DNA from: Streptomyces antimycoticus
GTDB taxonomy: Bacteria > Actinomycetota > Actinomycetes > Streptomycetales > Streptomycetaceae
Direction: 5' to 3'
DNA length: 64,000 nt
NCBI RefSeq assembly: GCF_005405925.1
Contig: NZ_BJHV01000001.1
Coordinates: 2,294,001 to 2,358,000, forward strand
Position 1 is the first letter of the stretch. Each line of letters starts with the position of its first letter. Shown piece by piece: positions 46,081-57,502 of this stretch. The notes beneath the pieces were generated by a model. It was given only the letters and a program-made list of their open reading frames with translations, searched no databases and was not told where the DNA came from. A program made the translations under genes and the position numbers.

Positions 46081-46578
46081 TCAGCCGCCCTGGCGTTCGC
46101 TGCTCTCGGTTATCTCGATGTGACGGGGCTTGGCCGTCGCCGCCTTGGGGACGGTGATCGTGAGCACGCCGCCGGACATGCTCGCCGCGACGTCTTCGGT
46201 GTTCACTTCGCTCGGAAGCAGCAACCGGTACTCGAAGCGACCGGTACGGCGACTGCTGTGCCGCATGATGCCTTTGCGCTCCCGTTCCTTGATCTCCCCC
46301 GTGACGGCCAGCTCCTGACCATTGACCTCGATGTCGACGTCCTTGCGGTCCACGCCGGGGAGCTCGAGCTCTATGTGATAAGCGTCGTCGGCTTCGGTCA
46401 CATCGGCGGACGGCGTCCACGCCGTTATGGCGGGAGCCGTGCTTCCGAACGTGGATTCGAGCAGACCGCCCATCTGGTTGATGAGGTCGTCGAATTCCAG
46501 AAGCGGATTGCGCGCCCAGGCCCTGGGACGCTCCACCGTTCCCTGGCCTCGCTGCTGTCGGCGAACCGGCATGTTCAT
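46081..46578 (-). CDS. Small heat-shock protein, Hsp20/alpha-crystallin family
   Basis: A 165-residue holdase: a variable N-terminal arm with a basic start (VRRQQRGQGTV), the alpha-crystallin domain from about 52 (PSADVTEADDAYHIELELPG) to 150, and the GVLTITVPKA end motif. It binds unfolding proteins and hands them to DnaK and ClpB, both encoded upstream in the same operon. Its start is 22 bp after the flavoprotein stop. Confidence 0.93.
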   Translation of the reverse strand: MNMPVRRQQRGQGTVERPRAWARNPLLEFDDLINQMGGLLESTFGSTAPAITAWTPSADVTEADDAYHIELELPGVDRKDVDIEVNGQELAVTGEIKERERKGIMRHSSRRTGRFEYRLLLPSEVNTEDVAASMSGGVLTITVPKAATAKPRHIEITESSERQGG

Positions 46579-46600
46579 CGTCCGTCACCTCCGGTGTCGG

Positions 46601-48400
46601 TTAGTTGGCAGGGGATGTGTTGCGACCACCGCCCGGCTCGGCGAACCGACCGGACGGAGCTTCTGGGTCATCGGGGTGGCGCGCGACGTCGACGGTGGTG
46701 TGGCCGAGGTGCTCATGGACCTGGTGGACGGCCATCGCCCCTTCGCCGGCGGCGGAGGCCACCCGCTTGACGGAGCCACTGCGCACGTCGCCCGCGGCGA
46801 AGACCCCGGGCAGGCTGGTCTCCAGCCCCAGACAGGTACGGCCCTGGCCCTCCCAGACCGTGCCACTCGCGCGGGCCTGCGCCGAGGCGCCGGTGAGCAC
46901 GAAGCCCCGGTCGTCCAGGGCGACCACGTCGCCGAGCCACGCCGTACGGGGCCGGGTCCCGATGAAGACGAACATCGCGCGCACGACCAGATTGCGGCGC
47001 TCCCCCGTGCGGTTGTTCTCCACCACGATGGCCCGCAGGACATCGTCGCCCTCCACCACCCCGCGCACCTCGCTGTTCAGCAGCACATTCACCCGTGGAT
47101 GACGTTCGATCTGGTCGACGAGGTAACGGGACATCTTGGCGCCGAGGTCCGGGCCCCGGATCAGCAGATGCACGCGCGGGACGCGCTGTGCGAGGAAGAG
47201 GACGGCCTGGCCCGCGGAGTTACCGCCGCCGACCACCGCGACCGGATCCGCGCTGCACTGCTGCGCCTCGTACACGGTCGCCGCATAGTAGACGCTCGTC
47301 CGCTCCACCCGTTCGATGCCGGGCACTTCGAGCCTGCGGTACCAGGCGCCCGTTGCCAGCACGACGGTGTGGGCCACCACATCGCCGCGCTCGGCGAAGG
47401 TGATGCGGTAGGCACCCTCCTCGGGCTTGAGCGAGGTGGCCTCCGCGGGAACCCAGACCCGGGCCTCGAACTTGCGCGCCTGGAGCTCGCCTCGTGCGGC
47501 GAGGTCGGAACCGGAGATCCCGGTCGGAAAGCCGAAGTAGTTCTCGATGAGGGACGTGGTGCCGGCCTGGCCGCCCGTGGCGATCGCGTCCATGAGGTCG
47601 GTGGTCAGTCCTTCAGAGGCGCTGTAGACGGCGGCCGCGAGCCCGGCGGGTCCGGAGCCGACGATGATCAGATCGCTGCGCGTCTCCTCGGTGAACGGAG
47701 GGGAGAGACCGATGAGCCGCGCCAGTTCTGCGTTGCTGGGGTTGCGCAGCACCCGCTGATCGCGCCAGATGACGATCGGTGTCTCCTCCGGGGGGATGGA
47801 GAAGCGGCGCAGCAGTGCCTCGGCCTCCTGGTCGGCCTCCAGGTCGATCCAGCGGTGCGGCAGCCGGTTGCGGGCCGCGAACTCGCGCAGCCGCCGGGTG
47901 TCGGGTGAGTAGCGCGAGCCGAGGATCCGGAAGCCCGCGCCGGCGCCGACGAGCAGCGCGCGGCGGCCCAGGTAAGCGCGGAGGATGAGGTCGCCGAGGA
48001 TCGGATCGCGGTCGACCAGCACCCGCAGCCGGTCGATCGGGAGGGACAGCACCTCCCCGGGCTCACGGACCCGGGCGGTGTAGAAAGCCACCTGTCCCTG
48101 GAGCAGCCCCAGCTCGCCGAGGAAGCGCCCCGGCCCGTGCACCCTCAAGACCCGCTCGTCGGGGGTGCCGTGGGCCTCTACGACCTCGATGGAGCCGCTG
48201 AGGATGACCAGGAACTCCGCACACCCCTCCCCCTCCCGGACCAGCACCTGGCCCGGCTCGACCCGGAACTGCTCCCCGTGTTCAGCGAGGAACGCGATCT
48301 GGGCTTGCGACAGCCGGGGGTAGGCGCCGTACAGATCCGGGGTCTCGAACGACACCGCCTCGTCGGGAGCGGCCTCGGGGGGCCGGTCGTCGCCTGCCAT
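46601..48400 (-). CDS. cNMP-binding domain / thioredoxin-reductase-like flavoprotein
   Basis: A 599-residue, three-part protein: a cyclic-nucleotide-binding (CRP-type) sensor at about 30-150 (RVEPGQVLVREGEG, GRFLGELGLLQGQVAFYTAR), a thioredoxin-fold linker at about 170-270 (RRFSIPPEETPIVIWRD), and a TrxB-like FAD/NAD half from about 280 (IIVGSGPAGLAAAVYSASEG; VAVVGGGNSAGQAVLFLA). The TrxB redox CxxC is absent: that stretch reads YYAATVYEAQQC. Electrons may pass to another site or partner. Its ATG overlaps the stop of the UBP zinc-finger gene, and in some actinobacteria the two are found together. Confidence 0.88.
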   Translation of the reverse strand: MAGDDRPPEAAPDEAVSFETPDLYGAYPRLSQAQIAFLAEHGEQFRVEPGQVLVREGEGCAEFLVILSGSIEVVEAHGTPDERVLRVHGPGRFLGELGLLQGQVAFYTARVREPGEVLSLPIDRLRVLVDRDPILGDLILRAYLGRRALLVGAGAGFRILGSRYSPDTRRLREFAARNRLPHRWIDLEADQEAEALLRRFSIPPEETPIVIWRDQRVLRNPSNAELARLIGLSPPFTEETRSDLIIVGSGPAGLAAAVYSASEGLTTDLMDAIATGGQAGTTSLIENYFGFPTGISGSDLAARGELQARKFEARVWVPAEATSLKPEEGAYRITFAERGDVVAHTVVLATGAWYRRLEVPGIERVERTSVYYAATVYEAQQCSADPVAVVGGGNSAGQAVLFLAQRVPRVHLLIRGPDLGAKMSRYLVDQIERHPRVNVLLNSEVRGVVEGDDVLRAIVVENNRTGERRNLVVRAMFVFIGTRPRTAWLGDVVALDDRGFVLTGASAQARASGTVWEGQGRTCLGLETSLPGVFAAGDVRSGSVKRVASAAGEGAMAVHQVHEHLGHTTVDVARHPDDPEAPSGRFAEPGGGRNTSPAN

Positions 48401-48663
48401 CAGGCCGGCGCCTCGTGGGCGTAGCACCAGCGCCAGTTCTCGCCCGGCTCCATGGGTTCCACGATGGGGTGCTGCTCGGCGTAGGCGTGGGCGCGCGCGT
48501 GCTTGAGCGGCGAGGAGTCGCAGCATCCCACGTGCCCGCAGGTCAGACAGAGCCGCAGATGCACCCAGGGGGACCCCAGACGCAGGCACTCCTCACACCC
48601 CTCGGGGCTGCGCGGGGAGACCGGGCGCACCATCGACAGGTGCGGATCGGGCTCGATGGCCAT
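48400..48663 (-). CDS. UBP-type zinc-finger protein
   Basis: An 87-residue single zinc-finger domain of the ubiquitin-protease type: CEECLRLGSPWVHLRLCLTC, GHVGCCDSSPLKHARAH and HPIVEPMEPGENWRWCYAHE give the conserved Cys/His ligands. In eukaryotes it binds the ubiquitin C-terminus; the bacterial role is unknown. Stop and start overlap with the flavoprotein by ATGA, so the two probably work as partners. ATG 48663 is chosen; an upstream ATG at 48717 overlaps the thioredoxin gene. Confidence 0.85.
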   Translation of the reverse strand: MAIEPDPHLSMVRPVSPRSPEGCEECLRLGSPWVHLRLCLTCGHVGCCDSSPLKHARAHAYAEQHPIVEPMEPGENWRWCYAHEAPA

Positions 48664-48668
48664 GGACG

Positions 48669-49133
48669 TCACCCTCTCTTGCTGTCCCGCCGGCCCGCCG
48701 TCACCTGCTCGACCCACGAACGCAGGGTGCCCGCCGGGGCGGCACCCGCACGGCGGGCGACCGGCTCCCCCTTGTCCAGGATGAGCAGGGTCGGCACGGC
48801 CTGCACCTCGAACCGCTGGGCGAGGTGCGGATTGCGGTCGATGTCGACCTTGACGAGTTTGACCTTGCCCGCCAGCTCCGTGGCGACCTGCTCAAGTGCG
48901 GGGCTGACCATCCGGCAGGGCCCGCACCAAGTCGCCCACAGAAGCACGACGACGAGGGGCGTCGCCTTCTCGGCGACCTCGGCGAACTCGTTCTCGTCCG
49001 CGTCCACGATCCACGGCAGCGGCGACTTGCAGTTGCCGCACCGAGGGGCGCCCTCGGCCGCCGCGGGGATCTTGTTCGCGCGTCCGCAGGTGGGGCACTT
49101 GATGGTCCGGGCTTTGATCGTTGGGCTTGGCAT
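48669..49133 (-). CDS. Thioredoxin with N-terminal zinc ribbon (Trx2 type)
   Basis: A 154-residue protein: a zinc-binding ribbon with CPTC near residue 13 and CGNC near 32, then a thioredoxin domain with the active site WATWCGPCRMV near 67-77 and the cis-proline AVPTLLI near 113. The Trx2 type is tied to oxidative stress and chaperone activity. It is encoded six bases after clpB and five before the UBP gene, within the chaperone operon. Confidence 0.93.
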   Translation of the reverse strand: MPSPTIKARTIKCPTCGRANKIPAAAEGAPRCGNCKSPLPWIVDADENEFAEVAEKATPLVVVLLWATWCGPCRMVSPALEQVATELAGKVKLVKVDIDRNPHLAQRFEVQAVPTLLILDKGEPVARRAGAAPAGTLRSWVEQVTAGRRDSKRG

Positions 49134-49139
49134 GGCCGG

Positions 49140-51793
<2,654 letters not shown>

Positions 51794-51803
<10 letters not shown>

Positions 51804-52162
51804 GACGGTTCTTCACTCCTCGCGCCACTGCGGCGCAGTGCGGCTTCGAGCCGGTCGATGCGGTCGAGCAGATCGAGCACCAGACCGATGGAGGCGTAGT
51901 TGAGGCAGAGCCCGGTGTGCAGGCGCTCGACGCGGCCCAGCGCCGCCGGGGCGCCCGGGGCGAATACCAGCCGCCCCGCGTGGTCGCGCTCGGCGTCGAC
52001 CAGGCCGAGGGCCACGAAGCGCCGGATCAGTTCGGGGTGCAGCCCGGTGCGACGGGCCACGGACTCAAGCGAGAGCCTGCGGGCGGGCACCAGGTCGTAG
52101 TGGACGGACGGGACGGGCGCGTACCGGGTGGCCGTGACGGTCCCTCGTGCGTGGGTGCTCAT
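51794..52162 (-). CDS. CbpM-like chaperone modulator (MerR-like HTH)
   Basis: A 122-residue protein with a MerR-like helix-turn-helix ([20 protein letters not shown] at about 31-50) and a C-terminal helix [20 protein letters not shown] as in CbpM, which inhibits CbpA. In housekeeping Streptomyces dnaK operons this position is taken by the repressor HspR; here the helix-turn-helix is of the CbpM kind, so it may modulate the co-chaperone rather than DNA. It overlaps both neighbours. HspR function cannot be fully excluded. Confidence 0.75.
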
Positions 52163-53129
52163 CGCTCCCTCCTGGGGTCGAAGGAGGAGGTGCGGCCCAG
52201 CTCCTCGAACAGCTCCCGCTCCCGGTCGGTGAGTTCGGGCGGCACCATGACGCGGATCTCGGCGTAGAAGTCGCCGTTCGGCCCGCGGGGGTTGGGCATG
52301 CCCTCACCGCGCAGCCGCAGCCGGCGGCCGCTGGAGGACCCGGGCGGAACCGTCACCTTGGCGGTACCGCCAGGCGTGGGCACAGGGACGGTCGCGCCGA
52401 GCGCGGCCTCCCACGGCGCCACCGGAAGGTGGACGTGGACGTTCCGGCCATCCAGCCGGAACCGCGGATGCGGCAGGATCCGCACCCGTAGATACAGATC
52501 CCCGGCCGGTGCGTCACCAGTGCCCCGGCCGCCCTGCCCGGCCAGCCGGATGCGCTGCCCGTCGACGACGCCCGGCGGGACGTTCACCTCAAAGCCGCGC
52601 TGCTGCCCCGAGGCCCCGGCCAGGGTGACGGTGCGGCGGCCGCCGCGATACGCGTCCTCGACGGTGAGCGGCAGCTCCGCCTCCTGGTCGGCCCCGGCGA
52701 TGTCCACCCGGCCTCCGCCCCGGCCCCCGTACCGCCGCCGAAGAACGCGCCGAACAGGTCCTCGAAGTCCACTCCGCCGCCCCCGGCATCCTCGCCGAAG
52801 CCACGGACGAACCGGACCCGGTCCCCGTCCCCGGAGGTCGTCCAGCCGCGGAATCCGCCGCCTCCGCCGCCGACACCGGCGCCGACCCGCTCCTCCCAGT
52901 CCTCGGGGATCTTGCGGAAATCCTCACCGAACCGGTCGTAGCGGGCACGGGTCTTCGGATCGGAGAGCACACTGTAGGCGTCGTTGAGCTCCTTGAACCG
53001 CTCCTCCGCGTTCGGATCCTTGTTCACATCCGGGTGGTACTTGCGGGCCCGGGTGCGGAACGCCTGCTGGATCTCGTCCTGACTCGCACCCCGTGAGACC
53101 CCGAGCACCTCGTAGTAGTCCCGTGCCAT
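52159..53129 (-). pseudogene. DnaJ-class co-chaperone (CbpA type), one frameshift
   Basis: With one G restored in the GGCGGCGG run near 52738 the protein is 323 residues: a J-domain with the HPD motif (KYHPDVNKD near 30-38), a Gly/Phe-rich stretch to about 130, and two C-terminal substrate-binding domains ([29 protein letters not shown]). It has no zinc finger, as in CbpA. As given it breaks after the G-rich part. All other genes of this operon are intact, so a sequencing indel is likely. Confidence 0.8.
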
Positions 53130-53136
53130 GGCCCGC

Positions 53137-53778
53137 TCACTCCCGCTTCGCCACGGCCACGGCCACCGGCCTCAGCTGGTTGCCCGGGTCCCCGTAGCCG
53201 GGGCGCAGGACCTGGACCACAGTGCCCGGCTCCGCCTCGGCGTCCTCGACCACGCCCACCACCTCGTGCCGGGCCGGGTCGAACGGCACCCCCGTCTCGC
53301 CCCGCCGCTCGTAGCCCAGCTGGGCCAGGGCATTCACGGCCTGGTCGCGGATGGCCTTCACGCCCTCCACGATCGAGCCCGGATCGGCCTCGGCATGGGA
53401 GAGAGCGAGTTCGAGATTGTCGATGACGGGCAGCAGCGCCGCCGCCGTACTGGCCCGCTCCGCAGCCCGCTCCCGCTCCACCTCCCTGGCATGACGCTTG
53501 CGCAGATTCTCCAGATCGGCCAGAGCACGCCGCCAGCGGTCCTCCAGCTCCGCCAACGCGGCAGCCTGCTCGACGGAGGCCTCGACGGATTCGGCGACGG
53601 CGGGGCCGCCGGCCGCGTCCGGGCCGGGCCCCTCCCCGACCGCCCCGCGCGCCTCCACGGCGCCCGGCGCGGGCAGGCCCTGCCCCCGCTCCTGCCCCTG
53701 CTCCTGCCCCTGCTCCTGCTCCTGCTCCGTCACGGCGCCTTCCGGCGCCGGTTCGGGCTGCTGCGGTTGAGTGGACAT
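53137..53778 (-). CDS. grpE: Nucleotide exchange factor GrpE
   Basis: A 213-residue GrpE: an N-terminal disordered part with a low-complexity Glu/Gln/Gly run ([17 protein letters not shown]), a long coiled coil at about 60-120 ([20 protein letters not shown]) and the C-terminal beta domain ([15 protein letters not shown]). It releases ADP from DnaK. It lies 46 bp after dnaK and seven before cbpA. Confidence 0.94.
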   Translation of the reverse strand: MSTQPQQPEPAPEGAVTEQEQEQGQEQGQERGQGLPAPGAVEARGAVGEGPGPDAAGGPAVAESVEASVEQAAALAELEDRWRRALADLENLRKRHAREVERERAAERASTAAALLPVIDNLELALSHAEADPGSIVEGVKAIRDQAVNALAQLGYERRGETGVPFDPARHEVVGVVEDAEAEPGTVVQVLRPGYGDPGNQLRPVAVAVAKRE

Positions 53779-53824
53779 CGCGGCCTCTCCGTCAGCCTTC
53801 CTCTGGGCCTACCGGTCGTACCGG

Positions 53825-55789
53825 TCAGCCCTTGTCGAACTCGGCGTCGATGACGTCCTCATCACCTCCGCCACCCCCGGCCCCGGCGTCCTGCACGCCG
53901 CCCGCCCCAGCCCCACCCGCCGCGCCCGCACCCGCACCCGCGCCCGCACCGGCACCCGCACCGGCACCGGCACCGGCACCGGCACCGGCCCCGGCCGTCT
54001 CATGCGCGGCCAGACCCGCATAGACCTGCTGGAGCTCGGAGACCAACGGCCTGGTCCGGTCGACACCAGCCCCGTTCCTGACCGCCTCACGGGCATCATT
54101 CACCAGCATCTCGGCACGCGACCGCTCATGCGAAGGCACCGCATCACCCAGCTCGGAAAGGCGCTTCTCGACCTGGTAAGCAACGGCATCCAGCTCATTA
54201 CGCGCGTCCACAGCCTCACGCAGCGCCTGGTCCTCGCCACGGTTGCGCTCAGCCTCCTGGACCATGCGCTCGACCTCACCACGGTCCAGATTGCCGGTCT
54301 CGCTGATCTGAACGGACTGCTCCTTGCCGGTGTCCTGATCCCGCGCCGTCACATTCAAAATCCCATTGGCATCGATATCGAAGGTCACCTCCACCTGCGG
54401 CTCGCCCCGCGGCGCCGGACGGATACCCGTCAGCTGGAAACGCCCGAGCACCCGGTTGTCAGCAGCCCGCTCACGCTCACCCTGCAGGATCACGATGTCC
54501 ACGGCCTGCTGATTGTCCTCAGCCGTGGAGAACGTCTCCGTACGCCGCACCGGAATGGTGGTGTTCCGGTCAATGATCTTCGTCATGACGCCGCCGCGGG
54601 TCTCGACACCCAGCGACAGCGGGGTGACATCCAGCAGCAGAACATCCTTGACCTCGCCCTTGAGCACCCCGGCCTGGATCGCGGCACCCAAGGCCACGAC
54701 CTCGTCGGGATTGACACTCATATTGGGCTCCTTGCCACCGGTCAGCCGCCGCACCAGAGCCTGCACCGCCGGGATCCGGGTCGACCCGCCGACCAGGATC
54801 ACCTCGTCGATATCGTTCTCCCCGGCCTTCGCATCACCCATGGCCTGCCGCACCGGGCCCAGACAGCGCTCCACCAGATCAGCGGTGAGATGCTCGAAAG
54901 TCGACCGCATCACCGTCTCGGTCAAATGCTTGGGACCAGCGGCATCCGCCGTGATGAACGGCAGACTCACCTGAGTCTGAGTCACCGAACTCAGCTCCGT
55001 CTTGGCCTTCTCCGCCGCCTCGAACAACCGCTGCAACGCCTGCGGATCCTGACGCAGATCGATGCCGTTCTCCTGATGGAACTTATCCGCGAGATGATCC
55101 ACCAGCCGGCGGTCGAAATCGTCGCCGCCCAGATGGCTGTCACCCGCAGTGGAACGGACCTCCACCACCCCGTCCCCGACATCCAGGATCGACACATCGA
55201 AAGTGCCGCCGCCGAGATCGAAAACCAGAACGGTCTCATGACCCTTCTTGTCCAGACCATAAGCGAGAGCGGCCGCGGTCGGCTCGTTGATGATCCGCAA
55301 CACCTTCAGACCGGCGATCTCACCCGCGTCCTTGGTAGCGCTGCGCTGAGCGTCATTGAAGTACGCGGGCACCGTGATAACCGCCTCGGTCACCCGCTCA
55401 CCGAGCTGCTTCCCGGCATCATCAGCCAGCTTGCGCAGCACCTGGGCACTGATCTCCTCCGGCGAATACAACTTCCCCCGCACGCTGAAACGGGCCAGAC
55501 CCTGCTCATCCGGGACCACGTCGTAGGCCACCGCCCTGGCCTCACCGGACACCTCGTCGTAATGCCGGCCAATGAACCGCTTGGCCGAATAGATCGTGCC
55601 CTTGGGATTGAGAATCGCCTGGCGCCGGGCCAACTGCCCCACCAGCCGTTCACCAGTGTCCGTGAAGGCCACCACCGACGGCGTGGTCCGGCTCCCCTCG
55701 GAGTTCGGAACCACCGACGACTCACCGCCCTCCCACACGGCAATCACCGAATTAGTGGTGCCCAGGTCGATACCGACTGCCTTGGCCAT
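53825..55789 (-). CDS. dnaK: Chaperone DnaK (Hsp70)
   Basis: A 654-residue Hsp70: [17 protein letters not shown] at the start, [17 protein letters not shown] near 180, [16 protein letters not shown] near 325, a substrate-binding domain with [17 protein letters not shown] near 375, and a helical lid. The C-terminal tail is unusual: more than twenty Gly-Ala residues in alternation, from hexanucleotide GCCGGT/GCCGGG repeats at about 53925-54003, before the normal acidic end. ATG 55789 follows AAGGAG. It heads a ten-gene unit. It is probably a second DnaK beside the housekeeping one. Confidence 0.95.
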   Translation of the reverse strand: MAKAVGIDLGTTNSVIAVWEGGESSVVPNSEGSRTTPSVVAFTDTGERLVGQLARRQAILNPKGTIYSAKRFIGRHYDEVSGEARAVAYDVVPDEQGLARFSVRGKLYSPEEISAQVLRKLADDAGKQLGERVTEAVITVPAYFNDAQRSATKDAGEIAGLKVLRIINEPTAAALAYGLDKKGHETVLVFDLGGGTFDVSILDVGDGVVEVRSTAGDSHLGGDDFDRRLVDHLADKFHQENGIDLRQDPQALQRLFEAAEKAKTELSSVTQTQVSLPFITADAAGPKHLTETVMRSTFEHLTADLVERCLGPVRQAMGDAKAGENDIDEVILVGGSTRIPAVQALVRRLTGGKEPNMSVNPDEVVALGAAIQAGVLKGEVKDVLLLDVTPLSLGVETRGGVMTKIIDRNTTIPVRRTETFSTAEDNQQAVDIVILQGERERAADNRVLGRFQLTGIRPAPRGEPQVEVTFDIDANGILNVTARDQDTGKEQSVQISETGNLDRGEVERMVQEAERNRGEDQALREAVDARNELDAVAYQVEKRLSELGDAVPSHERSRAEMLVNDAREAVRNGAGVDRTRPLVSELQQVYAGLAAHETAGAGAGAGAGAGAGAGAGAGAGAGAAGGAGAGGVQDAGAGGGGGDEDVIDAEFDKG

Positions 55790-56101
55790 GGCAACTCCTT
55801 CCAGGACGACCGCCGGCCGCACTCAGCGCCCGGTCGGCCGCGGAGCGCGATCGGTGAGCAAGCTCTCGTTCAAGGGTGACAAATCGGACGCATGAACGCC
55901 CAAGCCTGTGGGGTCTAATTTCGGCGCCCCAGACCGCCACCGAGGACAGGTACGAGCGGGCGCGACCGGGCGACCCGCACCCGGGCAGACCCGCTCGCCG
56001 CTTCCCGGGCCGACCCGGGCAAGGATGGCCGCCCCGCGCGGCCAGGATGCGCCCCGGCCTCGTGGGCCTGGGCACCAGGACAGCGGCGCCCGGCCGCCGG
56101 G
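55790..56101 (-). other. dnaK leader and promoter region
   Basis: A 312-base stretch between the alcohol dehydrogenase and dnaK. I looked for HAIR (CTTGAGT-N7-ACTCAAG) and CIRCE operators and found neither; only a direct CTTGA/CTTG pair at about 55857-55877 on the minus strand. GC-rich inverted sequence around 56080-56100 may end the dehydrogenase transcript. Confidence 0.4.
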
Positions 56102-57271
56102 TCAGCCGGAACCGTCCGGGTGCAGGATGACCTTGGTCCAGCCCTCGTCCCGGCGGTCGAAGTGGTCATAGCCGTCGGGGGCCTGGTCCAGCGGAAGCTC
56201 ATGGGAGACCACCCAACTGGGCTTGGCCTTGCCCCCGGCGATCAGGTCGCGCAGACGGCGGTTGTACCTCTTCACCGGTGCCTGGCCGGTGCCGATCTTC
56301 TGGCCCTTGAACCACAGCTTGCCCCAGTCGATGGGCACCTTGCCCTTGGCCTCGAAGTCGCCGATCTGGAGCTGGGCTTCCCTGCCGCCCGGATCCTCGG
56401 GGACGAACACGCCCACCACGCCGATGCAGCCGGTGAAGCGGACGTTCTCGATCAGGCCGTTCACCGTGCGGGAGGCGTCTTCGTGGCCCGATGGGTCATG
56501 GGCCTGGTAGCCGACGCACTCGCAGCCGTTGTCGGCGCCGAGCCCCAAAGTGGCTTCCTTGATGACCTCGCCCGGGTCCTGCTCGCGCATGTCGATCGGC
56601 ATGGCGCCGATCTCCTCGGCCTTGCGCAGCCGATCGGTGTGGAAGTCGCACACCCACACCCGTCCAGCACCCTTGATCACCGCCGAGTAGGCCGCCATCA
56701 GCCCCACGGGACCCGCACCGTAGATGACGGTCTGGTCCCCGGGCTTGACGCCCGCCATCTCGGTGGCGTGGTAGCCGGTGGGGAAGATGTCGGCCAGCAT
56801 CACGTAGTCCGTCTGGCGCTCTTCGGCGTCCTCACCCAGCCGCAGCGCGTTGAAGTCCGCGTACGGCACGCGCAGGAACTCGGCCTGGCCGCCCTGGTAC
56901 GGCCCCATGTCCGCGAAGCCGTAAGCGGCTCCGGCGGCCGAGGGCTCGGGCTGCATGGTCAGGCAGTAGTTGGTCAGGCCGCGCTCGCACTGTTTGCAGA
57001 AACCGCAGGCGATGTTGAACGGCAGCACCACATACATGCCGACCTTGAGCTTTCTGACCGCCGAGCCGACCTCGACGACCTGCCCCAGGTTCTCGTGCCC
57101 GAAGATGCGGCCCTTCTCGAACGACGTACGCCCTTCGTACATGTGCAGATCGGAGCCACAGATATTGGTGGTGGTGATTTTGACGATCGCGTCGCAGGGG
57201 TGCTCGATCCTCGGGTCGGGCTTCTCCTCGACCGTGACGTTCCGCGGTCCTTCGTATACAGCTGCTTTCAT
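56102..57271 (-). CDS. Zinc-dependent alcohol dehydrogenase, formaldehyde-dehydrogenase-like
   Basis: A 389-residue medium-chain dehydrogenase: catalytic zinc ligands in NICGSDLHMYEGR near residue 38 and FGHENLGQV near 60, structural zinc cysteines in ACGFCKQCERGLTNYC near 90-105, and the NAD fold VIYGAGPVGLMAAYSA near 180. The long inserts and GYQAHD segment match the glutathione-independent formaldehyde dehydrogenase branch. It would oxidise formaldehyde or similar aldehydes. It lies just upstream of dnaK on the same strand. Confidence 0.9.
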   Translation of the reverse strand: MKAAVYEGPRNVTVEEKPDPRIEHPCDAIVKITTTNICGSDLHMYEGRTSFEKGRIFGHENLGQVVEVGSAVRKLKVGMYVVLPFNIACGFCKQCERGLTNYCLTMQPEPSAAGAAYGFADMGPYQGGQAEFLRVPYADFNALRLGEDAEERQTDYVMLADIFPTGYHATEMAGVKPGDQTVIYGAGPVGLMAAYSAVIKGAGRVWVCDFHTDRLRKAEEIGAMPIDMREQDPGEVIKEATLGLGADNGCECVGYQAHDPSGHEDASRTVNGLIENVRFTGCIGVVGVFVPEDPGGREAQLQIGDFEAKGKVPIDWGKLWFKGQKIGTGQAPVKRYNRRLRDLIAGGKAKPSWVVSHELPLDQAPDGYDHFDRRDEGWTKVILHPDGSG

Positions 57272-57502
57272 GATCACTCCTCGTCTCACCACCACACGCA
57301 TGCGCCCACTGCCGTCACCCGGCCCGAGACCGCGAGTGATGGTGGATGGATGGTGGCGCGGCCGTCATGTCCTGCGGCCCCGCTGCGAGGGCGGCACGTG
57401 CCGCCTGCTGTGGGAGACGAGTCACCCTGTCCTCCACGGTCTCATCCGGGCACTCCGAACGCGACCGCGGCCGACGGGGTGGGGCGGCGCCCTCGGCCCC
57501 GG

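Noticed and set aside
53640..53740. Repeats in grpE as a CRISPR-like or regulatory array
   Set aside because: They are low-complexity codons for a Glu/Gln/Gly-rich disordered segment within grpE.
53771..55879. 700-codon plus-strand frame opposite dnaK
   Set aside because: Shadow of dnaK: rich in Arg, Gly, His and Leu, with no family features.
55790..55920. HAIR (HspR) or CIRCE (HrcA) operator upstream of dnaK
   Set aside because: Only direct CTTGA-like half sites are present; no inverted CTTGAGT/ACTCAAG or GAGTGC-type repeat could be found.
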